Positions 56,241 to 64,000 of a stretch of 64,000 nucleotides of DNA are shown here, in pieces. The notes beneath the pieces were generated by a model, which worked only from the letters and a program-made list of their open reading frames with translations, made no database searches and was not told where the DNA came from. The stretch's first letter is position 1; each line of letters begins with the position of its first letter. Position numbers and translations under genes: made by a program. The stretch is from Hyphomicrobium sp. (lineage in GTDB: Bacteria > Pseudomonadota > Alphaproteobacteria > Rhizobiales > Hyphomicrobiaceae): contig JASBSU010000008.1 in the NCBI GenBank assembly GCA_030148725.1, forward strand, positions 47,371 to 111,370, read 5' to 3'.

Positions 56241-57886
56241 GCCTGCACCCCACCGCGCAGCCACTGCTTGAGGATGGCTACCGCCTGCTCTTCGTCATAG
56301 TCGACCATCTGCTCGAGCCGCTTCTGCGGGCCGCGGTTGATCTTGCTCGTCAGGTCTCCGATCAGGTCCTGGGTCGACTCTGAAGAAGCAAACTGTGGCT
56401 CCACTGCGAACGCCGGCGCGATCTGCGGCTCAAACGGCAGCTCGATGTCTGCTCCGGCGGCCTGTGGCAGCGCCTGCGGCTGATACTCTAGCAGCATGCG
56501 GGTTGCCGGGCGCAGGCCGAACCAGACCAGCACGATGGCTGCGGCGATGATCGCCAGCGCCTTTACCACGGTGTCCATCTGATCGAGCAGGTAGTCGCCG
56601 ACGCCACGCGAGGGTAGCGGCTGCATCAACTCGTCGTGGGCGAGGAATTCGACGGCCGCCACGGTGATGCGGTCACCCCGCTTCTGGTCCGTGCCGGTCG
56701 CCGATGCGACGAGGCTCTCGACCTCCTTCAGCTTGGCATCGATCGCCTCCTGCGAGGCACCGGCGCCCAGCAAGGCTTCGAGACGGCGCTTGTTGATGAC
56801 GACTGCGACCGTCAGCGCCTCGACGCGGTAACCGTCGCTCACGGTGGAAATTGTTTTGGAGTTGGCCTCGAAGTTCTTCAGCTCCTCCTTGCGCTCGCTT
56901 GCGCGCATGGAGCTGTTGTCGCCACTGGCGTTGGCTCCCGGCTCGGCGGGCAGGTTCTGGTCGACGCCAACCGGCTGCGTGTTGCCGGCGTCCTTGGAGT
57001 TCGTCTTTTCCTTCACCGTGCGGCGCGAGCGCTCGAACCGGGATTCCGGATCATAAGCCGTCTCGTTCACCTGCCGCTTGTCGATGTTCAGCCGCGCTGC
57101 CACGCTGAGCTGGAAGTTGTCGACGCCTATGTAGGGCGCGAGCGTCTCGCTGACGTTCTGCTTCAGCTCGTTCGCTATGGAGCGCTCCAGCTCGAGCATC
57201 TTGGTGGGGGCAGCGCTGAATGTGCCATCGCCCGAAGCGAGGACGGTTCCGTCGGTGCTGAGCACGCGAACCTTGTCGATCGTCAGTCCCGGCACGGCCG
57301 CGGCAACGAGATGCCGTATCGCCTGGGCCGAGGAGAAATCCGATGAGGCATCGGTGCGGATCACGACCGATGCGGATGGCTGCTGCGTGCTGCGACGGAA
57401 CGAGCCGGTGTCAGCCATCACGATGTGGACGCGCGCTGCGCGCACACCCTTCATGCCTTGAATCGTGCGGCCGATCTCGCCCTCGAGCGCGCGCACACGG
57501 GTAATTTCCTGCATGAAGGAGGTGAGGCCGATGGCGCCCATCTTATCGAAGAGCTCGTAGCCGGCACCATTGCTGCTCGGCAGGCCCTTTTCTGCCAGCA
57601 GCATACGCGCCTGGGAGGTCTGGCCCGGATGGACCAGGACGGAGGTGCCGCCAGTGCTGACGTCGAAGGAGATGCCTGATTCCTGCAGCGTGGCGCCGAT
57701 GCGGGCGACGTCCTGCGCGTCGAGCCCGGTGTATAGCGTCTCGTAGCTCGGCCGGCTCATGTAGTAGCTGCCGAGGCCGATCGAGACGAATACTGTGAGT
57801 CCTACAAGCGCCAGCACGGCAAGCCGCTGTGCCCCGAGGGCGAGCAGATTGCCCCACAACTGCTTGAGCTGATCGCTCCAGACCAT
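56237..57886 (-). CDS. fliF: Flagellar MS-ring protein FliF
   Basis: 549 residues from ATG 57886. N-terminal membrane helix (LAVLALVGLTVFVSIGLGSYY), periplasmic ring domains (YETLYTGLDAQDVARIGATLQESGISFDVS, ITRVRALEGEIGRTIQGMKGVRAARVHIVM), second helix (VVKALAIIAAAIVLVWFGLRP), and a cytosolic C-terminus for FliG binding. GGGGAG lies 4 nt before the ATG. Confidence 0.95.
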   Translation of the reverse strand: MVWSDQLKQLWGNLLALGAQRLAVLALVGLTVFVSIGLGSYYMSRPSYETLYTGLDAQDVARIGATLQESGISFDVSTGGTSVLVHPGQTSQARMLLAEKGLPSSNGAGYELFDKMGAIGLTSFMQEITRVRALEGEIGRTIQGMKGVRAARVHIVMADTGSFRRSTQQPSASVVIRTDASSDFSSAQAIRHLVAAAVPGLTIDKVRVLSTDGTVLASGDGTFSAAPTKMLELERSIANELKQNVSETLAPYIGVDNFQLSVAARLNIDKRQVNETAYDPESRFERSRRTVKEKTNSKDAGNTQPVGVDQNLPAEPGANASGDNSSMRASERKEELKNFEANSKTISTVSDGYRVEALTVAVVINKRRLEALLGAGASQEAIDAKLKEVESLVASATGTDQKRGDRITVAAVEFLAHDELMQPLPSRGVGDYLLDQMDTVVKALAIIAAAIVLVWFGLRPATRMLLEYQPQALPQAAGADIELPFEPQIAPAFAVEPQFASSESTQDLIGDLTSKINRGPQKRLEQMVDYDEEQAVAILKQWLRGGVQA

Positions 57887-57968
57887 GCGCCTCCCCGGCA
57901 ATTCGAATCCGGCTTATGGGTTATGAGGCGATCTTTGGTCGGGAACCTTGTGCGAGAATTGCCAACAG

Positions 57969-58001
57969 AAAAGCCAAGCCCTCTGAGAGAGCTTGGCTTT
58001 T
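57969..58001. terminator. Terminator between flagellin and fliF
   Basis: AAAAGCCAAGC (57969-57979) pairs with GCTTGGCTTTT (57991-58001); 11-bp stem, 11-nt loop, with a T run in the minus reading. It lies 22 nt past the flagellin stop. The stem matches that of the next flagellin terminator. Confidence 0.85.
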
Positions 58002-58023
58002 CGGAATATCGTCGATTGTGGCC

Positions 58024-58962
58024 TTAACGGAACAGGCTGAGGATGCTCTGGCTCGACGAGTTGGCGATCGAGAGAGCCTGAATGCCAAGTTGCTGCTTCA
58101 CCTGCAGAGCCTGAAGGCGCGTCGATTCCTCGTTCATGTCGGCGTCGACGAGCTGGCTGATGCCGCCTTCGATGGCATCCATGAGCGACGTCACGAACGA
58201 CTGCTGGATGTCGATGCGAGCCTTGGCAGCGCCGAGGCCGGTCGCGCCGGCGGCCATCTCGGTGATCGCGCGGTCGGCACCTTTGATGTAGCCGTCGAGG
58301 ATGGCCATATCGGCGGTGCTATCGGTGAGCGCGGAGATGTTCAAGCTGCCGACCGTGAAGGTGCCGGCGGCGTCGACGACACCCGTCGTGGCGTTACGCG
58401 AGGAATCGAGGATGCCGTTGGCGGCTGCGTTGGTGTCGAACAGCACCATCGAGGACGTGTTGATCGAAATCGTCTGCACCGACACCGAACCACCGGCGCG
58501 GCTGATCGAGGACACGACCTGCTTGGTCGCGTTGTAGCCGGCGGCCGAAGAGTCGACCGAAAGCCAGTTCTGACCCTGCAAAGTTGCAGAGGCGGCCATA
58601 CCCGAGAGCTGGGCCTGCAGCTCGCCGATTTCGGTCTGGATCTTGCCGCGGTCGAGGCCGGGCTGAGCGGCGGCGACCAGCTTGTCCTTGATCTTGGTGA
58701 CGATGTTCTTGGCTTCGTCGAGTGCGGTGTAGGCGACGTCAATGACGGCGGCGCCGAGGCCGAGCGCGTCCTGCACCGTGGAGAGCGACGACTTGTCAGA
58801 GCGCATGGTCGTTGCGATCGACCAGTAGGCGGCGTTGTCGGAAGCGGTTGCGACGCGCAGGCCGCTCGAAATGCGGCTCTGGGTCTGGGTGAGTGCCTGG
58901 TTGGTGGCCGTGAGCGACCGCAGCGCCGTCATGGCGGCGACATTGGTATTGATACTAGACAT
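58024..58962 (-). CDS. Flagellin (copy A)
   Basis: 312 residues, start MSSINTNVAAM. Conserved N-terminal helix (AAMTALRSLTATNQALTQTQ, SGLRVATASDNAAYWSI) and C-terminal helix (LVDADMNEESTRLQALQVKQQLGIQALSIANSSSQSILSLF), with a short variable middle. Polymerises as filament. Structured leader and AGGGACA ribosome site upstream. It is the copy nearest fliF. Confidence 0.97.
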   Translation of the reverse strand: MSSINTNVAAMTALRSLTATNQALTQTQSRISSGLRVATASDNAAYWSIATTMRSDKSSLSTVQDALGLGAAVIDVAYTALDEAKNIVTKIKDKLVAAAQPGLDRGKIQTEIGELQAQLSGMAASATLQGQNWLSVDSSAAGYNATKQVVSSISRAGGSVSVQTISINTSSMVLFDTNAAANGILDSSRNATTGVVDAAGTFTVGSLNISALTDSTADMAILDGYIKGADRAITEMAAGATGLGAAKARIDIQQSFVTSLMDAIEGGISQLVDADMNEESTRLQALQVKQQLGIQALSIANSSSQSILSLFR

Positions 58963-59077
58963 AAAGGTTTGTCCCTTGGCTACGCAGTACAAAACGGGGG
59001 ACATACCGGGTCGCGGCCGGCACGACAGCTCGGCATCATGCCCTTGAGCACGCGCCTGGCGCACTCAACCTGTCGTC
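58963..59077 (-). promoter_or_regulatory. Structured 5' leader of flagellin copy A
   Basis: Conserved with the other two flagellin genes. Pairings (plus coordinates): outer 59022-59028 ACGACAG with 59070-59076 CTGTCGT, inner TTGAG (59044-59048) with CTCAA (59064-59068). TGTCCC at 58970-58975 (the ribosome-site complement) faces GGGACA at 58998-59003. Resembles the flg-Rhizobiales RNA class. Confidence 0.75.
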
Positions 59078-59237
59078 CTCCAGATTTAGCCGGGGAGCGG
59101 TTGCAACAACGCTAAAATGCCGGGGCCAGTCTTATCTAAGGGCGTCGCGCCATCGCGGCTGTGGGAACGCACCTAAGCAGAGATTAATAGCGGGCCTGAC
59201 TCGTTAGGCTGCTGGCCATGCCCGCCGGAAATGGAAA

Positions 59238-59268
59238 AAGCCAAGCCCCCGGGAGAGGAGCTTGGCTT
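59238..59268 (-). terminator. Terminator of flagellin copy B
   Basis: AAGCCAAGC (59238-59246) pairs with GCTTGGCTT (59260-59268); in the minus reading GGCTTTTTCC follows. It lies 22 nt past the copy B stop. Confidence 0.85.
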
Positions 59269-59289
59269 CCTTGCGCGCTATTCCGACGA

Positions 59290-60255
59290 TTAGCGGAAGA
59301 GGCTGAGAATGCTCTGGCTCGAGCCGTTGGCGATCGAGAGCGCCTGAATGCCGAGCTGCTGCTTGACCTGCAGAGCCTGAAGGCGCGTCGACTCCTCGTT
59401 CATATCGGCGTCGACGAGCTGGCTGATGCCGCCCTCGATCGCGTCCTTGAGCGAGTCGACGAACGACTGCTGGATCTCGATACGGGCCTTCGCAGCACCG
59501 AGAGCGGTCGCACCAGCGGCCAGCTCGGTGATCGCACGATCGGCGCCTTTGATATAGCCGTCGAGGGTCGCCATGTCGGCGGTGCTGTCTGTCAGCGCGG
59601 CGATGTTGATCGTCGCGACCGTGAAGTCCGTCGCGGCGGGCACGGCCGGCTGAACAGCGTGACGGATACCCGTCGTGCCGTCCCGATAGGCGTCGAGGAT
59701 GCCGACGCCGCCGACAGCGGCGTTCGCGTCGAACAGCACCATCGACGAGGTGTTGATGGAGATGGTCTGGACCGAGATCGTGCCGTTGGCGCGGCTGATC
59801 GAAGAAACGATATTCTTGGTGCCGTTGTAGCCGGCGGCCGCGGAGTCGACCGAAAGCCAGTTCTGGCCCTGCAGCGTCGCGGCGCTGGCGATGCCGGAAA
59901 GCTGCGCCTGGAGCTCAGTGATTTCCGTCTGGATCTTGGCGCGATCGAGGCCGGGCTGCGCGGCGGCGACGAGCTTGTCCTTGATCTTGGTGACGATGTT
60001 CTTGGCTTCATCGAGCGCGGTATAAGCGACGTCGACCGTCGCGGCGCCGAGGCCGAGCGCGTCCTGCACCGTAGAAAGCGCCGAGTTGTCGGAGCGCATC
60101 GTGGTCGCAATAGACCAGTAGGCGGCGTTGTCGGCGGCGGTTGCGACGCGCAAGCCCGTCGAGATGCGATCCTGCGTCTGTGTCAGTGCCTGGTTGGTGG
60201 CCGTAAGCGACCGCAGCGCCGTCATGGCGGCGACGTTGGTGTTAATACTCGACAT
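59290..60255 (-). CDS. Flagellin (copy B)
   Basis: 321 residues, same ends as copy A, but with a longer, altered middle (DAYRDGTTGIRHAVQPAVPAATDFTVATINIAALT) replacing a shorter segment in A and C. Expected minor or variant filament subunit. Own leader and own terminator. Confidence 0.97.
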   Translation of the reverse strand: MSSINTNVAAMTALRSLTATNQALTQTQDRISTGLRVATAADNAAYWSIATTMRSDNSALSTVQDALGLGAATVDVAYTALDEAKNIVTKIKDKLVAAAQPGLDRAKIQTEITELQAQLSGIASAATLQGQNWLSVDSAAAGYNGTKNIVSSISRANGTISVQTISINTSSMVLFDANAAVGGVGILDAYRDGTTGIRHAVQPAVPAATDFTVATINIAALTDSTADMATLDGYIKGADRAITELAAGATALGAAKARIEIQQSFVDSLKDAIEGGISQLVDADMNEESTRLQALQVKQQLGIQALSIANGSSQSILSLFR

Positions 60256-60362
60256 TGAGGCGTGTCCCTAAAATGTACTTGTTGTTCCGGGGGACATACC
60301 GGATCACGCCGGCACGACAGTTCGGCATCATGCCCTTGGGCCTAATGACCCAACCTGTCGTC
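60256..60362 (-). promoter_or_regulatory. Structured 5' leader of flagellin copy B
   Basis: Outer ACGACAG (60314-60320) with CTGTCGT (60355-60361); inner TTGGG (60336-60340) with CCCAA (60349-60353). TGTCCC at 60263-60268 (complement of AGGGACA) faces GGGACA at 60291-60296. Confidence 0.75.
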
Positions 60363-60455
60363 AAACTACATTAGTGACGGCGACTTGAGGTTTGGTTATC
60401 GCCGCGGTGACTTGGATCACTCGGAGCGACGTTCCGTCAGGCGCAGTCTCTCGTT

Positions 60456-60479
60456 CCGGGCCCTCGTGAGAGGGCCCGG
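60456..60479. terminator. Hairpin after flagellin copy C
   Basis: Perfect 10-bp stem CCGGGCCCTC/GAGGGCCCGG with a 4-nt loop, 28 nt past the copy C stop. No T tract, so terminator or 3' stabilising hairpin. Confidence 0.6.
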
Positions 60480-60506
60480 GTGGTACGTTATCAGTTCATT
60501 TTGCCG

Positions 60507-61448
60507 TTATTGCCGGAAGAGGCTGAGGATGCTCTGGCTCGAGCCGTTGGCGATCGAGAGCGCCTGGATGCCGAGCTGCTGCTTCACCTGCAGCGCCTGC
60601 AGGCGCGTCGATTCTTCGTTCATGTCGGCGTCGACGAGCTGGCTGATGCCGCCCTCGATCGCGTCCATGAGGGCATCGACGAACGACTGCTGAATTTCGA
60701 TACGGGCCTTGGCGGCACCGAGAGCGGTCGCACCGGCGGCCATCTCGGTGATCGCGCGGTCAGCGCCCTTGATGTAGCCGTCGAGGATGGCCATGTCGGC
60801 GGCGCTGTCGGTGAGCGCAGAGATATTCAGCGTTCCAACGGTGAACGTGCCGGCGGCGTCGATAACGCCGGTCGTAGCGTTACGCGTGGAGTCGAGGATG
60901 CCGTTTGCCGCCGCGTTGGTGTCGAAGAGCACCATCGAGCCGGTGTTGATCGAGATCGTCTGCACCGAGATCGTGCCGCCCGAGCGGCTGATCGAGGAAA
61001 CGATCTTCTTTGTCGCGTTGAAGCCGGCGGCTGAAGAGTCGACCGAGAGCCAGTTCTGGCCCTGCAGCGTCGCGGCGCTGGCGATGCCGGACAGCTGTGC
61101 CTGAAGCTCGGTGATTTCCGTCTGGATCTTGGTGCGGTCGAGGCCGGGCTGAGCGGCGGCGACCAGCTTGTCCTTGATTTTGGTGACGATGTTCTTGGCT
61201 TCATCGAGCGCGGTGTAGGCGACGTCGACCGTCGCGGCGCCGAGGCCGAGAGCGTCCTGCACCGTCGAGAGCGCCGAGTTGTCAGACTTCATCGTGGTCG
61301 CGATCGACCAGTACGCGGCGTTGTCGGCAGCGGTCGCGACGCGCAAGCCCGTCGAGATGCGATCCTGCGTCTGCGTCAGTGCCTGGTTGGTGGCCGTGAG
61401 CGACCGCAGCGCCGTCATTGCGGCGATGTTGGTATTGATACTGGCCAT
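60507..61448 (-). CDS. Flagellin (copy C)
   Basis: 313 residues, start MASINTNIAAM. Middle similar to copy A. Same conserved ends. Its leader is structured, and it lies next to fliP. Confidence 0.97.
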   Translation of the reverse strand: MASINTNIAAMTALRSLTATNQALTQTQDRISTGLRVATAADNAAYWSIATTMKSDNSALSTVQDALGLGAATVDVAYTALDEAKNIVTKIKDKLVAAAQPGLDRTKIQTEITELQAQLSGIASAATLQGQNWLSVDSSAAGFNATKKIVSSISRSGGTISVQTISINTGSMVLFDTNAAANGILDSTRNATTGVIDAAGTFTVGTLNISALTDSAADMAILDGYIKGADRAITEMAAGATALGAAKARIEIQQSFVDALMDAIEGGISQLVDADMNEESTRLQALQVKQQLGIQALSIANGSSQSILSLFRQ

Positions 61449-61553
61449 GATGGCTGTCCCTGGATTTTCGAATCGGTCGGGGGACATACCGGATGTTGCC
61501 GGCACGACAGAGCGGCTTCATGCCCTTGGGCCTCGGCGGCCCAACCTGTCGTC
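61449..61553 (-). promoter_or_regulatory. Structured 5' leader of flagellin copy C
   Basis: Outer ACGACAG (61504-61510) with CTGTCGT (61546-61552); inner TTGGGCC (61526-61532) with GGCCCAA (61538-61544). TGTCCC at 61455-61460 (complement of the ribosome site) faces GGGACA at 61481-61486. Confidence 0.75.
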
Positions 61554-61606
61554 ACTCGATTTATAGTAAACGCTTGATTGAGGATTGGTAAACGCGTCGG
61601 TTACGT

Positions 61607-62398
61607 TCACGCGAAAGATCGGATCAGACCTCCGACGAGCAGGTTCCAGCCGTCGATCAGGACGAAGAACAGGATCTTGAACGGCAAGGAGATGACAGTC
61701 GGTGGCAGCATCATCATGCCCATCGACATCGTCAGCGTCGCGACGATCATGTCGATGACGAGGAACGGCAGCACCATCAGGAAGCCGATCTCGAAGCCGC
61801 GGCGCAGCTCAGAGATCATGAAGGCGGGGATGAGAACGCGAAGCTCGATGTTGGCCCCATCGGCGGTCGTCGGGGCGGGCGGCGGAGGCGGTGCCGGCGC
61901 ATCGGTCTTGGTCTGCTTGGGCCACAGATATTCGTGTGCCAGGTCGTTGAACAGCTTCAGGTCCTTGTCGCGGACGTTGGCCAGCATGAACGTGCGGAAG
62001 GGCGCGGAGATTTTCTCAAAGGCCTCTGCCTCGTTGATCTTGTTCTCCATGAGGGGAACGACGCCGCCCTGCCAGGCGCGATCGAAGGTCGGCGCCATGA
62101 CGTAGAGCGTCATGAAGAGGGCGAGGCTGATAAGAATGAGATTGGCTGGCGTGGTCTGCAGACCGATGCCCGCGCGGAGGAACGACAACGCGATTACAAA
62201 TCGCGTGAAGCACGTCACCATGATGAGGATGCCCGGCGCCACCGACAGCACCGTGATCAGGATGACGAGCTGAACGATGCGGCCAGCAGCACTCGTATCG
62301 CCCGCCGGCATCAGCTGGTCGAGGCCGGGGATCTGCTGTGCGGCGACCGGCGCAACGCTCAGCAGCAGCGCGCAGACAATGAGCAAGGCTCGCTTCAT
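61607..62398 (-). CDS. fliP: Flagellar export protein FliP
   Basis: 263 residues. Signal peptide (cut near VAAQ), then four membrane helices: VQLVILITVLSVAPGILIMV, ILISLALFMTLYVM, GFEIGFLMVLPFLVIDMIVATLTMSMGMMMLPP and LPFKILFFVLIDGW. LRAGIGLQTTPANLILISLALF is family-typical. Part of the FliPQR export gate. Overlaps fliL by ATGA. Confidence 0.97.
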   Translation of the reverse strand: MKRALLIVCALLLSVAPVAAQQIPGLDQLMPAGDTSAAGRIVQLVILITVLSVAPGILIMVTCFTRFVIALSFLRAGIGLQTTPANLILISLALFMTLYVMAPTFDRAWQGGVVPLMENKINEAEAFEKISAPFRTFMLANVRDKDLKLFNDLAHEYLWPKQTKTDAPAPPPPPAPTTADGANIELRVLIPAFMISELRRGFEIGFLMVLPFLVIDMIVATLTMSMGMMMLPPTVISLPFKILFFVLIDGWNLLVGGLIRSFA

Positions 62399-62904
62399 TC
62401 GACGATCAGCCCCTGAATGATCAGCTCGCGCACAACGCCGTCGCTGCGGGCGCGGACGCGCTCGTTCAGATCCTCCGACAGGTACTGAAATCCGGTAGCG
62501 CCCTCGATCTGCTTCATCGACAGGGTGCGCAGGTAGCCGAGGATGTCCTCGGAGATGCGCGCCGCCAGCTCATCTGCGTCTTTCGGGATTTCGTCGAAAA
62601 CCAGCGCGGCCTCGATGCGGATCCAGACGGGTGTTGCCTCCGCGAGGTTGGTAACGATCGGCGCCAGCGGCCGCAGCTTGGCGCTCTCCATGCGCTGGCG
62701 TTCGCCGAGGTAGCCGGCGTGCTGTGCCGGTGCGGCCTCGGGCGTTGCCTGCATGCCGGACAGAATCTGCTGGCCTCCGAGAAATCCGACAGCGGCGGCG
62801 ACGAGCGTCAGCACGCCGACGATGAGCGTGAAGGTCATCGTCGACAGCGGCCGAGATGTCTGACCGCCTTCGCCCGCTCGTCCGTCCTCGGCAGCCGACG
62901 CCAT
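62395..62904 (-). CDS. fliL: Flagellar basal-body protein FliL
   Basis: 169 residues: one membrane helix (FTLIVGVLTLVAAAVGFLGG) then a periplasmic domain (WIRIEAALVFDEIP, ISEDILGYLRTLSMKQIEGATGFQYLSEDLNERVRARSDG). Links to stators. 13 bp after flgH. Confidence 0.92.
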   Translation of the reverse strand: MASAAEDGRAGEGGQTSRPLSTMTFTLIVGVLTLVAAAVGFLGGQQILSGMQATPEAAPAQHAGYLGERQRMESAKLRPLAPIVTNLAEATPVWIRIEAALVFDEIPKDADELAARISEDILGYLRTLSMKQIEGATGFQYLSEDLNERVRARSDGVVRELIIQGLIVE

Positions 62905-62917
62905 CGCTAGAGCCCCA

Positions 62918-63637
62918 TCACCAAGGCAGCACGTTGTCGACGAGCTGCTGTCCCCACGGCGGCTGATTGACTTCCATTAGCCTGCCGCGGCCGCCGTAGG
63001 CGATGCGCGCCTCGGCGATCTTCTCGTAAGCGACGGTGTTGTCGGAGGAGATGTCCACCGGACGCACGATGCCGGCAACGTTCAGGACGCGCACCTCGTA
63101 GTTCACGCGAACTTCCTGCGAGCCGCTGATGACGAGATTGCCATTGGGCAGAACGTCGGAAACGACAGCGGCGACGAGGAGGTCGATCCGCTCGTAGCGC
63201 TCGATGCCGCCTTCGCTCTTCGTCTTGGTTTTGGAGGCCGCGCTCGCGCCGAGGTCGCCGCCGTTGGCGATCGTAATGTCGCTCGACGTGGCGCCGTAGG
63301 TGAAGCCGACGTCGACGGAGTTGGAAGCGTCGCGCTTGCGCTCGGAATCGTTGGTGATCGATGCGCGGTCCTTCATCGAGATCTTGACCGTCACCGTGTC
63401 ACCCATCTTGCGGGCGCGAAGATCGGAGAAGAGATCGGCGCGGGAATCCTGCCAGATCGAGCTGTTGCCGCGATAGACGGGGGGCGGCGCCGGCTCCATC
63501 ACCATCGCAACGCGCTTAGGCACCATGCCGCTGCCCACGGGCGTCATGTGCGGCTCGCGATTGAAGTCGCGCACGTCCACTGCGCAAGCGCCGAGCGTTG
63601 CGGCGGCGAGTGGAACCCAAAGAAGTTTCGCGATCAT
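62918..63637 (-). CDS. flgH: L-ring lipoprotein FlgH
   Basis: 239 residues. Lipobox LGAC near residue 18; SSIWQDSRADLFSDLRARKMGDTVTVKI, LVAAVVSDVLPNGNLVISGSQEVRVN, VRPVDISSDNTVAYEKIAEARIAYGGRG. Outer-membrane ring. Overlaps motE by ATGA. Confidence 0.95.
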   Translation of the reverse strand: MIAKLLWVPLAAATLGACAVDVRDFNREPHMTPVGSGMVPKRVAMVMEPAPPPVYRGNSSIWQDSRADLFSDLRARKMGDTVTVKISMKDRASITNDSERKRDASNSVDVGFTYGATSSDITIANGGDLGASAASKTKTKSEGGIERYERIDLLVAAVVSDVLPNGNLVISGSQEVRVNYEVRVLNVAGIVRPVDISSDNTVAYEKIAEARIAYGGRGRLMEVNQPPWGQQLVDNVLPW

Positions 63638-64000
63638 GATCTGCCCTCACGACCGGGATAGGCGGGCAGATCCTGGTTCGGTTGCGGCCGCGGCGGCGCC
63701 TGCTGGGCGGCATTCGGCCTTGGCAGGCGCGCTGCGCCCGATATCGTGGCGGCGAGCCGCGCAGCCTTTTCCGGCACCATCTCGTTCAGAATTGCGCTTG
63801 CACCTTGCGGATCGAGCTTCATCAGCAGCGACGCGGCCGTTTCCTCGTCCATCGAGACGAGCTGAAGTGCGGCGGCGTCCGGCTCCATCTGGCCGTAGAT
63901 CTTGACCAGCGATGTCGTTGCGCGCTTCAGGAATTCGTCACGGCGCTCGACCCAGGACTTGTATTCGGCAGTTTTTGCCTCGAGCGCGGCGATGCGGCGG
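63634..64000 (-). CDS. motE: MotE-type flagellar chaperone (5' truncated by window)
   Basis: The frame runs to the window edge; about 122 residues are seen. Helical start (AALEAKTAEYKSWVERRDEF), then the MgtE_N-like core KIYGQMEPDAAALQLVSMDEETAASLLMKLDPQGASAILNEM and a Pro/Gln-rich tail. In rhizobia MotE is a periplasmic chaperone for MotC. Start outside the window. Confidence 0.85.
   Translation of the reverse strand, partial: RRIAALEAKTAEYKSWVERRDEFLKRATTSLVKIYGQMEPDAAALQLVSMDEETAASLLMKLDPQGASAILNEMVPEKAARLAATISGAARLPRPNAAQQAPPRPQPNQDLPAYPGREGRS

Noticed and set aside
57916..60258. Long plus-strand frames opposite the flagellin genes
   Set aside because: Antisense shadows; same sequence repeats because flagellins are repeated. 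No ribosome site or domain.

Overview
The window comes from a GC-rich alphaproteobacterium, most likely Hyphomicrobiales (Rhizobiales) and plausibly near Hyphomicrobium. Grounds: the rhizobial-type flagellar genes motB-motC-fliK and motE, a che operon in the order receptor-STAS-cheY-cheA-cheW-cheR-cheB-cheY-cheD, an XoxF-type methanol dehydrogenase, and the pieces obgE, proBA, nadD-rsfS-rlmH. No phage, transposase, integrase or CRISPR array is visible. Genes are dense and often overlap by ATGA.

Layout. 1-4.3 kb: a membrane-anchored coiled-coil protein with a duplicated C-terminal domain (5' end outside the window) and a secreted von Willebrand A protein. 4.3-8.6 kb (minus): FAH-family hydrolase, FAD oxidoreductase/GcvT fusion and choline-kinase-like phosphotransferase, probably a methylated-amine or choline-type catabolic unit. 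8.85-10.65 kb: xoxF, facing a tRNA-Ser(CGA) whose CCA end lies 4 nt past the xoxF stop. 10.7-14.4 kb: an accessory stretch of very small genes (34-78 codons), a lipoprotein and small membrane proteins. 14.5-18.7 kb: DUF4166 protein, GbsR/MarR regulator, transglutaminase-like protein, creD. 18.7-21 kb: an alpha-oxoamine synthase convergent with a possible acid-ceramidase-like Ntn hydrolase. 21-23.6 kb: rplU-rpmA, a GNAT gene and obgE. 23.7-30 kb: EAL protein with broken GGDEF, carotenoid-type oxidoreductase, HdeD-like protein, methyltransferase, secreted WD40 propeller. 30-34 kb: proB-proA, a small secreted protein, ada. 34-38.7 kb (minus): PAS-GGDEF-EAL protein, PRC-barrel protein, NTF2-like protein, beta-lactamase-like hydrolase. 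38.9-41.3 kb: nadD, rsfS, rlmH, Gly-rich secreted protein.

41.5-50.6 kb is one compact chemotaxis operon ending in two poorly known genes. 51.4-64 kb (minus) is flagellar: motE (cut)-flgH-fliL-fliP, then three tandem flagellin genes, then fliF-fliH-like-motB-motC-fliK-transglycosylase. Receptor and Che proteins would control the motor built by the second block.

The most notable signal is a structured leader repeated before all three flagellin genes. Each copy has an outer ACGACAG/CTGTCGT pairing, an inner stem that covaries (TTGAG/CTCAA against TTGGG/CCCAA), and a conserved TGTCCC that can pair with the AGGGACA ribosome-binding site. This suggests translational control of flagellin. Other points of interest are a terminator-like hairpin in the proB leader, the sphingolipid-like gene pair and the cluster of tiny genes.
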